Under the pieces are notes generated by a model. That model made no database searches. It was given only the letters and a program-made list of their open reading frames with translations, and was not told where the DNA came from. DNA of 64,000 nt, taken from contig NC_087082.1 in the NCBI RefSeq assembly GCF_026151205.1, forward strand, positions 15,595,365 through 15,659,364, written 5' to 3'. The stretch's first letter is position 1. Each line of letters begins with the position of its first letter. The stretch comes from Bolinopsis microptera (Eukaryota; Ctenophora; Tentaculata; Lobata; Bolinopsidae). Below are positions 55,501 through 64,000 of this stretch, in pieces. Position numbers and translations under genes: made by a program.

Positions 55501-57167
55501 CGATAAATGTTATCCGTATGGACCTGTTGGCTGCATGGGTTAATTGACCAGTCTTTGACAACTATTTTAATCTATCTTATCAGGTACCAAAGAGTGAGGA
55601 ACTTCCTTCAGAACTCTCAATGGATATAGATCTAGGCTGTCACGCTCACCCCGGCCCCAAGAGCCACACATACCGCTTATACGCTACCACATTCCTGGGA
55701 TTCGGAGCTAACGAAGCTAGGAAACGATACGTGGACATGTTGCTGGACCAGAACCAGGTTTGTACATTAATTGTACATTAATTGTACATTATTGTACACT
55801 GATTAAATACATTATTGTGCATTAATTGTACATTATTGTACATTAATTGGTGTTATCATGAGACAATATTCTAGTGTTTTCTAGTGAGACCGGAATTTGA
55901 AAGTTTTTGAGTTCTTGAGTTTGAAGCTTATCAATTGCAAATGTAGCGAAACATCTATTTATTGATGTTTTCAGGTGAATCCAGATCACGGACTCCACTA
56001 CGTATCAGATCCCTGTTTACCCAAAGGTATGAGGGATTATTATATCTACTTTGAAATAGACTCGTAGGACTAACCCCCCTACAGCTATTATAGTGCCTCG
56101 GCACACAGTGGCTTAGGGTTACTGAAAAGGAGATAAGCACCTCAGGCCATCCCAACTTGTGGGAGAGACCTGCTCTTGTATCTTGTTGCGTTGTATCTTT
56201 GAAATGAGTAATCGAGCTTAACGATCAACAATGAGATTTAACTAACTCACCAAATAGTTTTGGGGTATGTTCTAACTTGATCACAACTAAATGACCGACC
56301 GTCAGGAATGTTGGAAACACAAAGTAACCACCTGTTCCACCACGTGACCTTTAAGGGTGAGGGTAACTTTACCAAGTGTAGGGAGAAACTGAACCCACTC
56401 CTCAACAAGCCCAACAGTTGTCCTAGATCTCCCTGTAGTATGAACGGTGTGTTTCAACCTCCTATCAACTTCTACGATCAGGTTGGGTTTTATTTCAACT
56501 TATCAACTTTTACAATTAGGTTTTGGCTTTCTTTTAACCTATCGGTTTATTAACCAGTCTTCTACATTAATTAATTGTAATCAGACTTAAGTTTACTGAA
56601 TTTAAGCCTACTATCAATTGTGAACACACTCATTTAAGAGTTTTAATTATCTTGTCCTTGAAACATTTTAAAAAGTAGAAAGAAAAAAAACCTCCACCCA
56701 CGTTATCTACAGGAAATGTACGGGTTCTCTGAGTACTGGTACACACTAGACGATATATTGCACGTGGGCGGTGTCTACAAGGAGGAGAAGTTCATGAGAG
56801 CAGCTAAAGAGTTCTGTGCTACAGATTGGCAGATTCTGAGTGATCGGTTCAAGTCAGGAGAGTTCCCTGCTGCTGATCAACATAGGTCAGATGATCATTT
56901 AAAAGTTATGAAGTTCCATGTTATATGGTGAGGTTATGTTGAGAATTTGGAGTGGTGCGCGAAGAAAGTGACGCGGCAAGAGTTAGAGGGTCATTCCCAG
57001 CTTGTTCAGAACCTGTTCGTGTGACATCACCAAAATACTAATAATTGTTATCTAGACATTATTCCAGATTCCAGTATCAGTGCTTTAAGAGCGCCTGGGT
57101 TTTAGCTATCCTTCACGACGGGCACCACTTCCCATCCAATTATGAGAAATTCATCTCAGCTAAAACG
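52515..57167 (+). CDS. ENTPD4/7: ENTPD4/7-like nucleoside di/triphosphatase, C-terminal exon not found
   Basis: Exons: 52515-52551, 52748-52854, 53075-53139, 53397-53517, 53631-53742, 54004-54107, 55223-55372, 55584-55757, 55975-56026, 56306-56481, 56713-56885, 57068-57167; phases agree, 457 residues so far. A membrane anchor (YIVWFATLACTVTGVLCLLYL) is in exon 2. Apyrase conserved regions: ACR1 DAGSSGTR, ACR2 YILCTAGMRLLP, ACR3 RMEGVYGWIAVNYMLGRFDHD, ACR4 ALDMGGASTQI. ACR5 (WTLGA type) and the second membrane segment are missing. The spacing YGFSEYWYTLDDILHVGG and CFKSAWVLAILHDGHHFP matches ENTPD4/ENTPD7, Golgi/lysosomal UDPase-type enzymes that hydrolyse nucleotides in the lumen. The last exon must lie beyond a long intron or has been lost. 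An acceptor-like CAACAG lies 24 nt before the ATG. Confidence 0.88.
53533..53585. repeat. Short GATCTAATT tandem repeat
   Basis: Five units of TGATCTAAT in ENTPD-like intron 4. Related short AT-rich runs occur at 54290-54345 (ATTCATAGAATTAA x3), 54930-54985 (CATTATA) and 55760-55850 (TTGTACATTAA). All lie in ENTPD-like introns and no function is inferred. Confidence 0.7.
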
Positions 57168-57885
57168 GTATGTGGTTTCTACAATTCTACTATTCACAAT
57201 TTACTATTTTAAATATATCTAACGATGATTTAAGCTGCTTTTAGGTCCTGCTTTTTGGTCTCAGACAACAGAGTTATTCCGCCGCTTTCAATTTAGTCGT
57301 TTGTTTTCAGGTGATTTGATGCGGCGGCCATTTATTAACTCGTTTAAGATAATATATATCGTCGAACGAATATTTACTAAAGACTGTGGTAACCCATAGA
57401 ATATAAATAAAACGATAATTTTGGGCTATGTTTAAACAATTTTTACACACAAAAAGTTTTACTAGCAGAAATAAATGAAACTCCAAGTTTCGTTGAAAGC
57501 TAGGACATTGGAAATGTTTTGTCTAAAGTTGAAAAAGAAATAATATAAAAGACAATTCTTGTTTTATGAAACAGCCACCGTAAAGAAAGTTTAATAAATG
57601 ACAATTAGTAAGTTCTTCTAACACATATCGAATATCTAAAACAAAATCTAAAACACACATCTCTTTTTTTTGCTTAAGAGAAGAGACAATCTGGGATAAA
57701 AGTTATATTTCAATTCGTATCCAATATTTTTTCAATATTTAAAAAACTTTTCATTCATTTACCCGGAAAACTGCATATCACTAACATCCAACTCCTAAAA
57801 AGCTAAAACTACAAAATTAAGTAGGGAGCTGCAATCTAAAAAAATTAATAATAATAGTTCTAATTGCTAAATTATGACAGGATTC
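57168..57885. other. Region downstream of ENTPD-like exon 12, no exon found
   Basis: I searched for the final ENTPD exon (a WTLGA motif and a C-terminal membrane helix) and did not see it here or up to about 61 kb on the + strand. The sequence is AT-rich and has no other features. Confidence 0.5.
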
Positions 57886-57909
57886 CTAAGAATCCTGTTT
57901 GCGAACAGA
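57831..57909. repeat. Duplicated 78-bp segment with stem-loop AGGATTC/GAATCCT, copy 1
   Basis: CAATCTAAAAAAATTAATAATAATAG ... GACAGGATTCCTAAGAATCCTG is repeated almost exactly at 60992-61069. Copy 1 covers the stop codon region of the ORF at 57886-58311; copy 2 lies directly downstream of the carbonic anhydrase stop. The stem-loop has an 8-bp stem and a CTAA loop. Confidence 0.8.
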
Positions 57910-58311
57910 AGGGCCACACTCCCTGGCTAGCTCTGCTACAGCTCCTTTTTTCTTAGATGGTGATGTGGGGACATCTCTGAGGAGCTTCTTCACTGCTTTC
58001 CTAAGTGCTGGTTTGCTTTTGAAGCCAGTCTTCCTTTTCATTGAACTCCTGGGAGAAAGACACGCTAGAGCTGATGCCGCATTTTCTGGTGTGTGACATA
58101 CTATTTGAATCTTCTCCTGCTTCTTTAACTGCCTCCACTCCTTCATATATTGTCTATGTTTCAGTCTTTTATTATCCTTTTCTTCGTCCGTCATTTCTGC
58201 ATACCTCCTCTTGTTCAAATCGTTAACACGCTGATTTTCCCTTTTCCTGTACACCGGGTCCTGCTCCGTCCTCTTCTTTCTGTACCTCTTTTGTTTATCA
58301 TATAACCCCAT
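57886..58311 (-). CDS. Small basic protein, 141 residues, possibly transposon-derived
   Basis: An ATG at 58311 follows an acceptor-like TTTTAG by 12 nt. The N-terminal half is a run of Arg/Lys-rich helical repeats (YRKKRTEQDPVYRKRENQR ... NKRRYAEMTDEE ... RQYMKEWRQLKKQ), a pattern seen in proteins carried by DNA transposons and in chromatin-binding proteins. The C-terminal half (MKRKTGFKSKPALRKAVKKLL ... SPSKKKGA) is basic too. No catalytic domain. It may be an exon of a longer gene or a relic; the end is shared with the repeat at 60992-61069. A spurious ORF is possible. Confidence 0.4.
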   Translation of the reverse strand: MGLYDKQKRYRKKRTEQDPVYRKRENQRVNDLNKRRYAEMTDEEKDNKRLKHRQYMKEWRQLKKQEKIQIVCHTPENAASALACLSPRSSMKRKTGFKSKPALRKAVKKLLRDVPTSPSKKKGAVAELARECGPSVRKQDS

Positions 58312-61103
58312 TCAGACCTGATCCTAAAACAGAAACAACTTTAAGCACAAAAAGACTATATTCACTTAATACTTTGACCAATTAGTAGTCGATTAAACCT
58401 AGAATAAGTAAACTACATTATACTTAATTAGTCTGTTATTATAGGAACTAAGTTGGGACCAAACAATCGTTACTTTAAAGCAAGAACAGACTAAATGCAT
58501 TATATTATATAGTTCAATCTATACAATAATTGCTCGATAATTGGTCCAATTAGTTAAATACATTAGATGTAAAATGGCAATAGGGTGTAATCTACACCAT
58601 TACCAGTATCTAATTGGACCAGTTAGTAGGCAATTTAATTTAAAATCAGTAATAGTCAGTCTACTTCACCATGTTACAATAGCAGCAACCAAATCAAGAA
58701 CAAGCAAACATCAATATAATACAACGCACAAACAGAGCAACTGGGCAGAGTATGAGTTACACTACCTCCAAATGTGAATTACGTTTACTTCCTATATTGT
58801 CCCTGTACTACACACATTCCACAAATTTATGTTAGGAAGGACATAGGAAGTTGAAAAAATGTGTACTTTATTGTGATCAAGCCTTATTGTAACTTCTGCT
58901 ATTACACTGGGGCACGAATTGCAATTTTAAGGCAAGATTTCTAAAACACCAAATTCTGCCTGTGAATTACGCCTACTTTTTAAAATGCTGCTCACATAAA
59001 AAGTACAAGAGATAGACATTAAACTTTTGTTGCCACATCATCACAAACGTTTAAACTTCATTCTGACTTTATATTTTGTGCAAAGTGTGCATTACACTAC
59101 GTGGAATTGCCCATATAATATCTGTGGCCTGCTAACTTTTGTATAAAACACAATTTAACAGGGTTCCTGCAGTGTTCCACGGGACAATTGCAGAACAGCA
59201 AGCTTTTATTTTTACACGCTAGGTTTAGAGGTTTTGTCTTTTGGGAGGAGGGACAATATAATTTTACAACATAACATGTTTTAGAGTTATATTTAAAAGT
59301 TATAATATTGGAAACTCTTCTTCAATTGTTCTCAGCTCAACTAATAAAACAATCATTTATTTTTACGACACAATCGAACAATATCATTGGTAAATAATCA
59401 GTGGAGGTTAGAAGTGGTTTCAAACGCTAAAGGTCACTGCTTATCGTTGGATTTGAGAGCGACCTGTGCTTGAAACCAGCTCAACCATCCACTACTATAC
59501 GTCAACTAGCCCCAGCCATTCTGCCCATCTAATTCTAAAACCTTCTATGAGGATAATGAATAATCTTAGGTTCATACATCTTGAATTGTATACATTACGT
59601 AATTAGACACCTAGTAAGTTAATTGTCGTGTTTGTTAAAAACAATCGTGTAAGGCAACGTTACATACTACACTATTGAATAATCCAACCTAAAAGAACTT
59701 GATGGCGGCGAATTTGGCGCATTGTTCATGTTCAATTGCAGTTTTTTGTCTCAAAATTTGCCGCACATAAAATTTTTCTGGGCAGGTACGGAATCGCACT
59801 ATTTACAAAATATGACCGCACCTACATGTTGCCTCTGGTCGCGTGGTATAGTTGGTGAATTACTAAAAACCAAATTGAGTATTTCGTGTTTGATACCCGC
59901 CAGTGTAAAATGTTTTCATTGCTTTGGCAATTACGAATTACTGTGTTTACCGCAATGATGAGTTCAGATCTGCGTAAGTCTTAAGTAAGTACGTTTACTT
60001 ACTTCATGAACCAATAACCCATTACTGTACATGATTATACCCACAATGCCAATGCTACATTTGAACGGTAAAATAAAAATCCCGGCTTGGTCCCTGGCAA
60101 AATTTCCAAATTTTAGCCGGGTCTCCAAATATAAGCTGATTTTGAATGTAGGAGTTAATGTAAGAATGTGCGGTCTATGGAAGTCTGTTATAGTGTTGTT
60201 CTCAAAGATGAAATTTGTTAGAATTCTTCAAATAATTCTCTTTCCATTAACTGGTGTGGGGAACTAATCGAGCACATCTATTTAAATTCCTCAAGTCTCA
60301 TATGATCTGCAATAAGGGGCAGTAAAAACAATAGCAGTCGTCAATAAATCTACAAATTGTTAATGTTCGTTCATGTTCAACAGAGTAGAGATTCAGCTTC
60401 TCAAACAAAGGGGGACAACAATGCTATTCCATTTGAAGCTTTGTCAGCAAGTGCTGCTGACTTAACTATTCTAGGGAGGTGACCTCGCTAATTTCCATTT
60501 TTACCGTCAGTGAGACAAGGATGAATTCATGTTTAGTCCGCGACTGGAATTGGAAGAAATCACAGCGGAGAGGATGACAATTTCATAGTGCTGTTTTATA
60601 GGGCTGATCAGGCGGCTGCAACTCTGCTTTGCTTAACTACTCGAGTGGGGATCTCAATTGTTAGGAGCGACATGCAATCCTGTGCATCCTGTCCGAACCC
60701 TGTATATTAATCCTATGCAATCCTGTATTAATCCTGTGTTAATCCTGTTCAATCCTGTGCAGTGTGCAATCCTGTGTAATCCCATCTTCAATTAATCGAA
60801 ATAAGTCTCATGATCTGATCACTGGGCTTTTTAAAAAGAACTTCAAAAATCATACAAGTTACAACGATAAACGAATAAAATTTCAGTTTTTCTGTTCAAT
60901 ATTTTACAGCATCGGACAGCTCAAAATTCTATTAAAATAAGCACAAATGAAAATTTTAGGATGATTTTCTGAAGAACCCTGTTTGGCAATCTAAAAAAAA
61001 AATAATAATAGTTCTAATTGCTAAATTATGACAGGATTCCTAAGAATCCTGTTTGCGAACAGAACACTGGCTGACTGCTTGCTTCTCCGAGTAGTTTTGA
61101 TTA
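58312..61103. other. Intergenic region, no gene seen
   Basis: AT-rich sequence with a cluster of ATCCTGT(G/A)(C/T) repeats at 60665-60785 and the second copy of the stem-loop segment at 60992-61069. The short + frames at 58541, 59722 and 60031 lack domains and splice context. Confidence 0.55.
60992..61069. repeat. Duplicated 78-bp segment with stem-loop, copy 2
   Basis: See copy 1 at 57831-57909. Here it forms the region just after the carbonic anhydrase stop codon, so on the - strand it would lie in that gene's 3'UTR. Confidence 0.8.
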
Positions 61104-62995
61104 CTACATAACTCTGGAATATCCTGTGGATTGTCTTCCGTTGAGTGGCTGAGAGTTCCTCCAGTTGCGCGACATAGGATGAAGGTTTCCGTTTCCTAGG
61201 GAGATGAATGGTAACAGTGATAAGGAAAGATATTGGGGTTCATTGCCATTCGCTGTTATATACTCAATATTTGCGCTACCCAAATAAATTCGCCATTGTT
61301 GCTATAATTCGGTATCATGGGAGCAATATGGCAAAAATGGCGACAATATTTTACAACTAGATAATATTTGTTCATAGTTAACAGAAGTTATATGGTTAAT
61401 AAAGAGTCTTAATTAACGAGTTGAGGCTCTTACCAAGTGGCGTTGTTCTGAGCCTGTTCAACTGATTTTGGGAGATAGTAAGCGGTTTATTTACAATGAC
61501 CCAGTGAACTATCTCGCTGCAGGGAGGCGTCGTCAGTCCACCCATATATGTCACCCATTTTACTGCGAAGGGGGATTTTAGTTAAATCAAAAAATACTCA
61601 TTTATAGTCTTGTATCGTGTGGCAATACAAGTGCACTTTAGTAACTTGTTGTTTATTTTACAAAAGGTTAAAATAGATGTAAATTAATTAAAATAAATAC
61701 TGGACTGAACGAACTTGCGTTAGACGGGTAGAGAGCGCTCAGATCAAACTGTGCAATGTCCCTAGCAGCACCCGCCGTAGCTTCACCTTGTAACATCTGT
61801 TCTACCTGGTTATTCGCGTCCCCTAACTTAAACACCCTGTGAGAACAAAAGGCGGATTGAGTTGTTGAATAGTGTTTTTAATCGATTTAATCGATGTCTA
61901 GTTTTTAATCGATTTTACGTTTGCCGGTTTGCCTTTTTTTGGGAATTTTGTCTTCCAAATGTCTAGAATTTTCCTGAAATGATGAAAGTAAAATAACACT
62001 TACCGAGCGAAGACCATGTACTTTGTACTCCCATCAGAATCAGTGTAGCTGGTTACAAGATGTGCCTCCGCAGCGAAAGCTTTTCCTCCGATTATGTGTT
62101 CAGATCCTCGAGCTCCTGGTTCTCCCCAATGAATATGGAGCTGCACGAGTGTTGCCATTCTGTTATTCATCCAAGGTACTTTCGCGTAACTTCCGGTTGG
62201 GTTCACGGAGTATTTCATCGTGTTTGCGTTGTTCATGTTAGTCTGAAAATTGAGTGACTAGGTAGATTGGAAATTGGAATGTCATTATGTAAAGTACATG
62301 ACAAAAAATGGGAACATTCGATTTTAATTATCGACAGTCATAGTTTAGTCAGTTCAAACCCTGACATCATAGCATGTAATTATTATCCAACTGCTTAATT
62401 TAACGGTATTAAAAATTTTACCATCTTAACGATGTTCTGCGGTAAACTCAGAAAAGGTGTTGTTGAATCCACAGAAACATTTGAGGAAGGATCTGGGACA
62501 TTAATGGGAGATTGTGCAGCTCCTGTGGTACAAACTCCGCCCCTGATAGAGAACATATCTGTTAGTTTTTCACTCTTCACGATGGTCCCATGATCTCAAG
62601 AAGGTGATAGATGTAATACTCTATCTGTTGACCTGTTATTATACCGACCCGCAAATCTGGCATCAGCAATTTCCGGTGATGAGGAGGGTTTTTTACTGCC
62701 TAATTCCCGGGATCGGCCAGAAATACCGAAATTCCTGGCGACTGGGAGAAGTTCCAGTCTCGGGCCAAAATCTAGCTCTAGTAGTAACTGCATATAAGCA
62801 ACTCTCACCAGATTATGATAACAATTCAATCATGATTAGTTCGTTCTAGTTAAACAACCAAATGAAGCAATGTCGCCAGTACAGGACGACGTAATCTGTA
62901 TTGTGTTCTTACCAGTGATTTTGGCTGCTGTAGTCCAGCTGTGTTCCACTGTTAGATGCAGAAATAACTTCCATCAAGGTTAAAAACAGAATCAT
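61104..62995 (-). CDS. Secreted alpha carbonic anhydrase, complete, six exons
   Basis: Exons on the - strand: 62995-62913, 62542-62422, 62242-62004, 61836-61715, 61562-61434, 61195-61104; 786 nt, 261 residues, all phases agree. It starts with a signal peptide (MILFLTLMEVISAS). CO2 hydration residues are present: the zinc ligands in QLHIHWG (His94, His96) and AEAHLV (His119), the SEH motif (Glu106), and GLTTPPCSE (Thr199). QSPINV in exon 2 and SQPLNGR near the C-terminus are also typical. It should be extracellular, interconverting CO2 and bicarbonate in acid-base balance or biomineral chemistry. The exon 4 donor (GTTCGT) is weak but the phase join to IKWVTYMGGL supports it. An acceptor-like CTCAG lies 4 nt before the ATG. 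The 3'UTR contains the shared stem-loop segment. Confidence 0.92.
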
Positions 62996-64000
62996 TGTTC
63001 TGAGAGTATAGACTATAGAAACATATTATGACGAAAATGGGAAACATCCAATAATCTTTCCACGTTCAATAACGCGTTAAACTTAACATGTCGTTACTAT
63101 GCGTCTATGCAACTTCATAATTTCACCTAATTTTCACGTGCGGTCAAAGAAGCACGAATATATCTCTGAATTATCAAAAGTTAATAAAATTATCAAAAGT
63201 TAACAAAAGTTGCACCATCGGCTGCTTTCTACTCGAGACCGAAAGAACATTTCTAAGACAAATGATATAAACTTCGGTCCTGGACGAGGAAAATTATTAA
63301 CGTCAGTTGTCAGCTATCGTAACTGTAATTGGAGTTACCGATTGACCCTCTGTGAGGCAAGTAAAGGGCATCGACTGTCTGTTTATTATATTTCATTCAG
63401 ATAACGTATGGAGCATCAATTGTTTGTCATAATGAGAGGCAGTAAAACTCCAGGGCTGTGATGAATAATGACAATGGTCATCCCGTGGTAACATTAAAAT
63501 ATATCGACTCAGTTACATCGCGATCGCTTCCTCGAACTATTTGTTATATTTGTTATATTTATTTCGAACTATTTGTTATTATTATATATTTGTAGTAGTG
63601 TTGAAAGTATTGAAACTCGTATGCATTTTTAATGAAAGCTAACAATAACATGTTCAATGTTTAGGACCGAGGAGTAAATGGCAAGTTTTCTATTCTTTTT
63701 AAATCAATGTCACTAAAACCTGGACAAAATAATCTCAACTTTGTATCAGTTAAGACCGAGAGACAATGGCAGGTATTGTATTTATTTGTAAGACATATAA
63801 TCTAGATATTTCCTTCCGGTCATGGTCTCGTTCAGAAGCAATATACATTATACAAGTGTGATGGGATCGCACTATTGACCTATCACTATTCACCGCGCTT
63901 TTTTGCACCATCGGCCGTTATTCGTTCTATCTGATTTGTGTACTTCAACTTGGTATTGCTGTGTACAATGATCAACTTGCCCATCACTATGGTTAGGGTT
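62996..64000. other. Upstream of carbonic anhydrase, no gene seen
   Basis: AT-rich DNA with a short TTGTTATAT repeat (63540-63585). No supported ORF or RNA gene. The promoter or an upstream leader exon of the carbonic anhydrase may lie here. Confidence 0.5.

Noticed and set aside
1-64000. tRNA or other structured RNA genes
   Set aside because: I looked for A/B-box and cloverleaf patterns by eye and found none that hold up; a tRNAscan or Infernal run would be decisive.

Overview
This is a stretch of AT-rich animal nuclear DNA. Genes are split into many short exons with GT-AG introns, and the space between them is filled with inverted-repeat transposons and minisatellites. The domain content (tandem Ig/CCP/GCC2-GCC3 secreted proteins, a WSC/apple-like lectin-type module, Ig-Kazal-Ig-VWD-C8, a mitoribosomal PPR protein, an ENTPD4/7-type apyrase, a secreted alpha carbonic anhydrase) fits a non-bilaterian or early-branching animal. 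A cnidarian is my best guess, but the sequence does not prove it. No tRNA, rRNA, CRISPR array or bacterial feature was seen.

Region 1 (about 2.5-23.2 kb) is a tandem cluster of three secreted-protein genes on the + strand: A (2576-6882), B (9774-11035) and C (16087-23172). All three open with nearly the same signal-peptide exon, which ends in phase 1 and is joined to different extracellular modules. A and C share the same tail: Ig domains, two CCP-like domains and a cysteine-rich GCC2/GCC3 module. Intergenic and intronic blocks are shared too, so the cluster grew by segmental duplication and exon shuffling. DNA transposons (a 2.5-kb TTAA-flanked element, mariner-type and palindromic elements) have inserted between and within the genes.

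Region 2 (26-32 kb) holds gene D, an Ig-Kazal-Ig-VWD-C8 secreted protein. It has the only obvious TATA promoter in the window, with repeated CRE-like sites. Gene E, a single-exon coiled-coil protein on the - strand, faces it.

Region 3 (33.9-50.4 kb) is a 21-exon PTCD3-like gene (mitochondrial small-ribosomal-subunit PPR protein). Its introns contain a complete but decayed mariner element, an intronless class A GPCR on the opposite strand with sixteen 11-residue tail repeats, a 2.5-kb poly(A)-tailed retroposon with a 60-bp VNTR, and four minisatellites that touch exon borders. Two of these arrays repeat the exon 3' end together with its 5' splice site.

Region 4 (52.5-63 kb) contains an ENTPD4/7-like apyrase (+) whose last exon I could not find, a small basic ORF (-) and a complete six-exon secreted alpha carbonic anhydrase (-). 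In nine of ten gene starts a splice-acceptor-like AG lies 2-24 nt upstream of the ATG. This suggests 5'UTR introns or spliced-leader trans-splicing.
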